Source: an uncultured Thiotrichales bacterium (lineage in GTDB: Bacteria; Pseudomonadota; Gammaproteobacteria; CAIRSR01). Taken from it: 33,707 nt of DNA. This document shows, piece by piece, positions 33,238 through 33,707 of this stretch. The DNA lies in assembly GCA_903824965.1 (NCBI GenBank), contig CAIJYR010000213.1, forward strand, positions 1 through 33,707, in the 5' to 3' direction. The stretch's first letter is position 1. Each line of letters opens with the position of its first letter. The position numbers were made by a program, and so were the translations under genes. Under the pieces are notes generated by a model. The model was not told the origin of the DNA. It did no database searches and saw only the letters and a program-made list of their open reading frames with translations.

Positions 33238-33263
33238 TAAAATATCCATGAGGTGAAGAATTC

Positions 33264-33692
33264 ATGTGCGGAATCCTGGTAGTCAACGGGATCGATCGTC
33301 CCTTTAGTCATCATTTGCTCGGAACGCTCAGAAAACGAGGCCCAGATCAATCAGGGTTCTGGTGTGATGCTTTTGTCAAGATGGCACACACAAGGCTCTC
33401 TATTATTGGCCTTGACGAACGCGGCCTCCAGCCCATGGAAAACGCGACACACGTCATTGCCTTCAACGGAGAGATCTATAATTTTATTGAGATCAGAGAA
33501 CGGCTACACATGGCTGGTGTGCAGGTCGGTGGCGTCAGCGACACAGAGATCATGCTGTATGCGTGGAGTCAGTGGGGAGCATCCATTCTAAAAGACTTGA
33601 CCGGTTTTTGGGCGTTCGCGATTTATGAGAAACCCAAGTTGCCACCTATGACCACCATCAGAATCCTTCCAAGAGGTAATGGATTAATGTAG
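33264..33692 (+). CDS. Asparagine synthase (glutamine-hydrolysing), N-terminal fragment, probably broken
   Basis: The frame encodes the class II glutamine amidotransferase domain of an AsnB-type enzyme. It has catalytic Cys2 in MCGILVVNG, then KRGPDQSGFW, HTRLSIIGLDERGLQPM, AFNGEIYN and SDTEIMLYAWSQWG. Homology ends after FWAFAIYEK near residue 125, where the family continues to an R-D-R-x-G block and the synthetase domain. The last 16 or so residues are unrelated and the frame stops at 33692. Either an insertion or deletion broke the gene, or the rest lies beyond an element at the window edge. As it stands it could only hydrolyse glutamine. GAGGTGA precedes the ATG. Confidence 0.75.
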   Translation: MCGILVVNGIDRPFSHHLLGTLRKRGPDQSGFWCDAFVKMAHTRLSIIGLDERGLQPMENATHVIAFNGEIYNFIEIRERLHMAGVQVGGVSDTEIMLYAWSQWGASILKDLTGFWAFAIYEKPKLPPMTTIRILPRGNGLM

Positions 33693-33707
33693 CCTTATAG
33701 TAATCAA

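Overview
The window looks like the chromosome of a flagellated Gram-negative proteobacterium, most likely a gammaproteobacterium or close relative; I cannot name the genus. The evidence is a flagellar P-ring protein, the outer-membrane assembly lipoprotein BamB with its partner YfgM, an OmpA-type peptidoglycan-binding protein, an RND efflux system and MSHA-like type IV pilins. Most of it is ordinary core genome in tightly packed operons. The accessory interest lies at the left end, in the pilin/glycosyltransferase region (about 10.5-16.1 kb) and at the truncated right end.

Layout. 1-920: a decayed IscB-type element, with a strongly structured stretch at 11-141 that may be its omega RNA (HEARO) and a frameshifted IscB C-terminus. 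976-5163 (+): an RND efflux pair, periplasmic adaptor then inner-membrane pump. 5164-5515: an intergenic region with two C-rich hairpin repeats and an inverted repeat. 5516-10359 (-): operon ribD-ribE-(LMW protein tyrosine phosphatase)-murJ-ribF. 10524-16095 (-): a pseudopilin gene, four tandem MSHA-like pilin genes, a small unknown ORF and a TPR/GT41 (SPINDLY/OGT-type) glycosyltransferase. 16395-17330 (+): ispH. 17406-19219 (-): yfgM-bamB. 19384-20685 (-): MTA/SAH deaminase. 20720-21322 (-): OmpA-domain protein. 21449-22519 (+): mtnA. 22473-24267 (-): orphan ParA-like ATPase followed by a proline-rich single-pass membrane protein with a HemX-like layout. 24400-30043 (-): flagellar operon flgI-flgJ-flgK-flgL. 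30331-33237 (+): PreP-like M16 metalloprotease. 33264-33692 (+): the glutaminase half of an asparagine synthase that ends early.

How the genes work together. The rib genes cover three of the steps to FMN/FAD (RibD deaminase/reductase, riboflavin synthase, kinase/FAD synthetase) and are co-transcribed with the lipid II flippase. MtaD-type deaminase and MtnA both handle methylthioadenosine-derived metabolites from either side of an OmpA gene. flgI-J-K-L supply P-ring, rod-cap muramidase and the two hook-filament junction proteins; FlgL carries a duplicated 73-residue module.

The most interesting unit is the pilin array. Four near-paralogous pilins each have their own ribosome-binding site and downstream hairpin element. 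One copy is a visible mosaic of two others. A protein O-GlcNAc-transferase-like enzyme lies directly downstream on the same strand. I infer a diversifying, possibly glycosylated pilin system. The four-copy structure and the mosaic tract are seen directly; the glycosylation link is inference from position.
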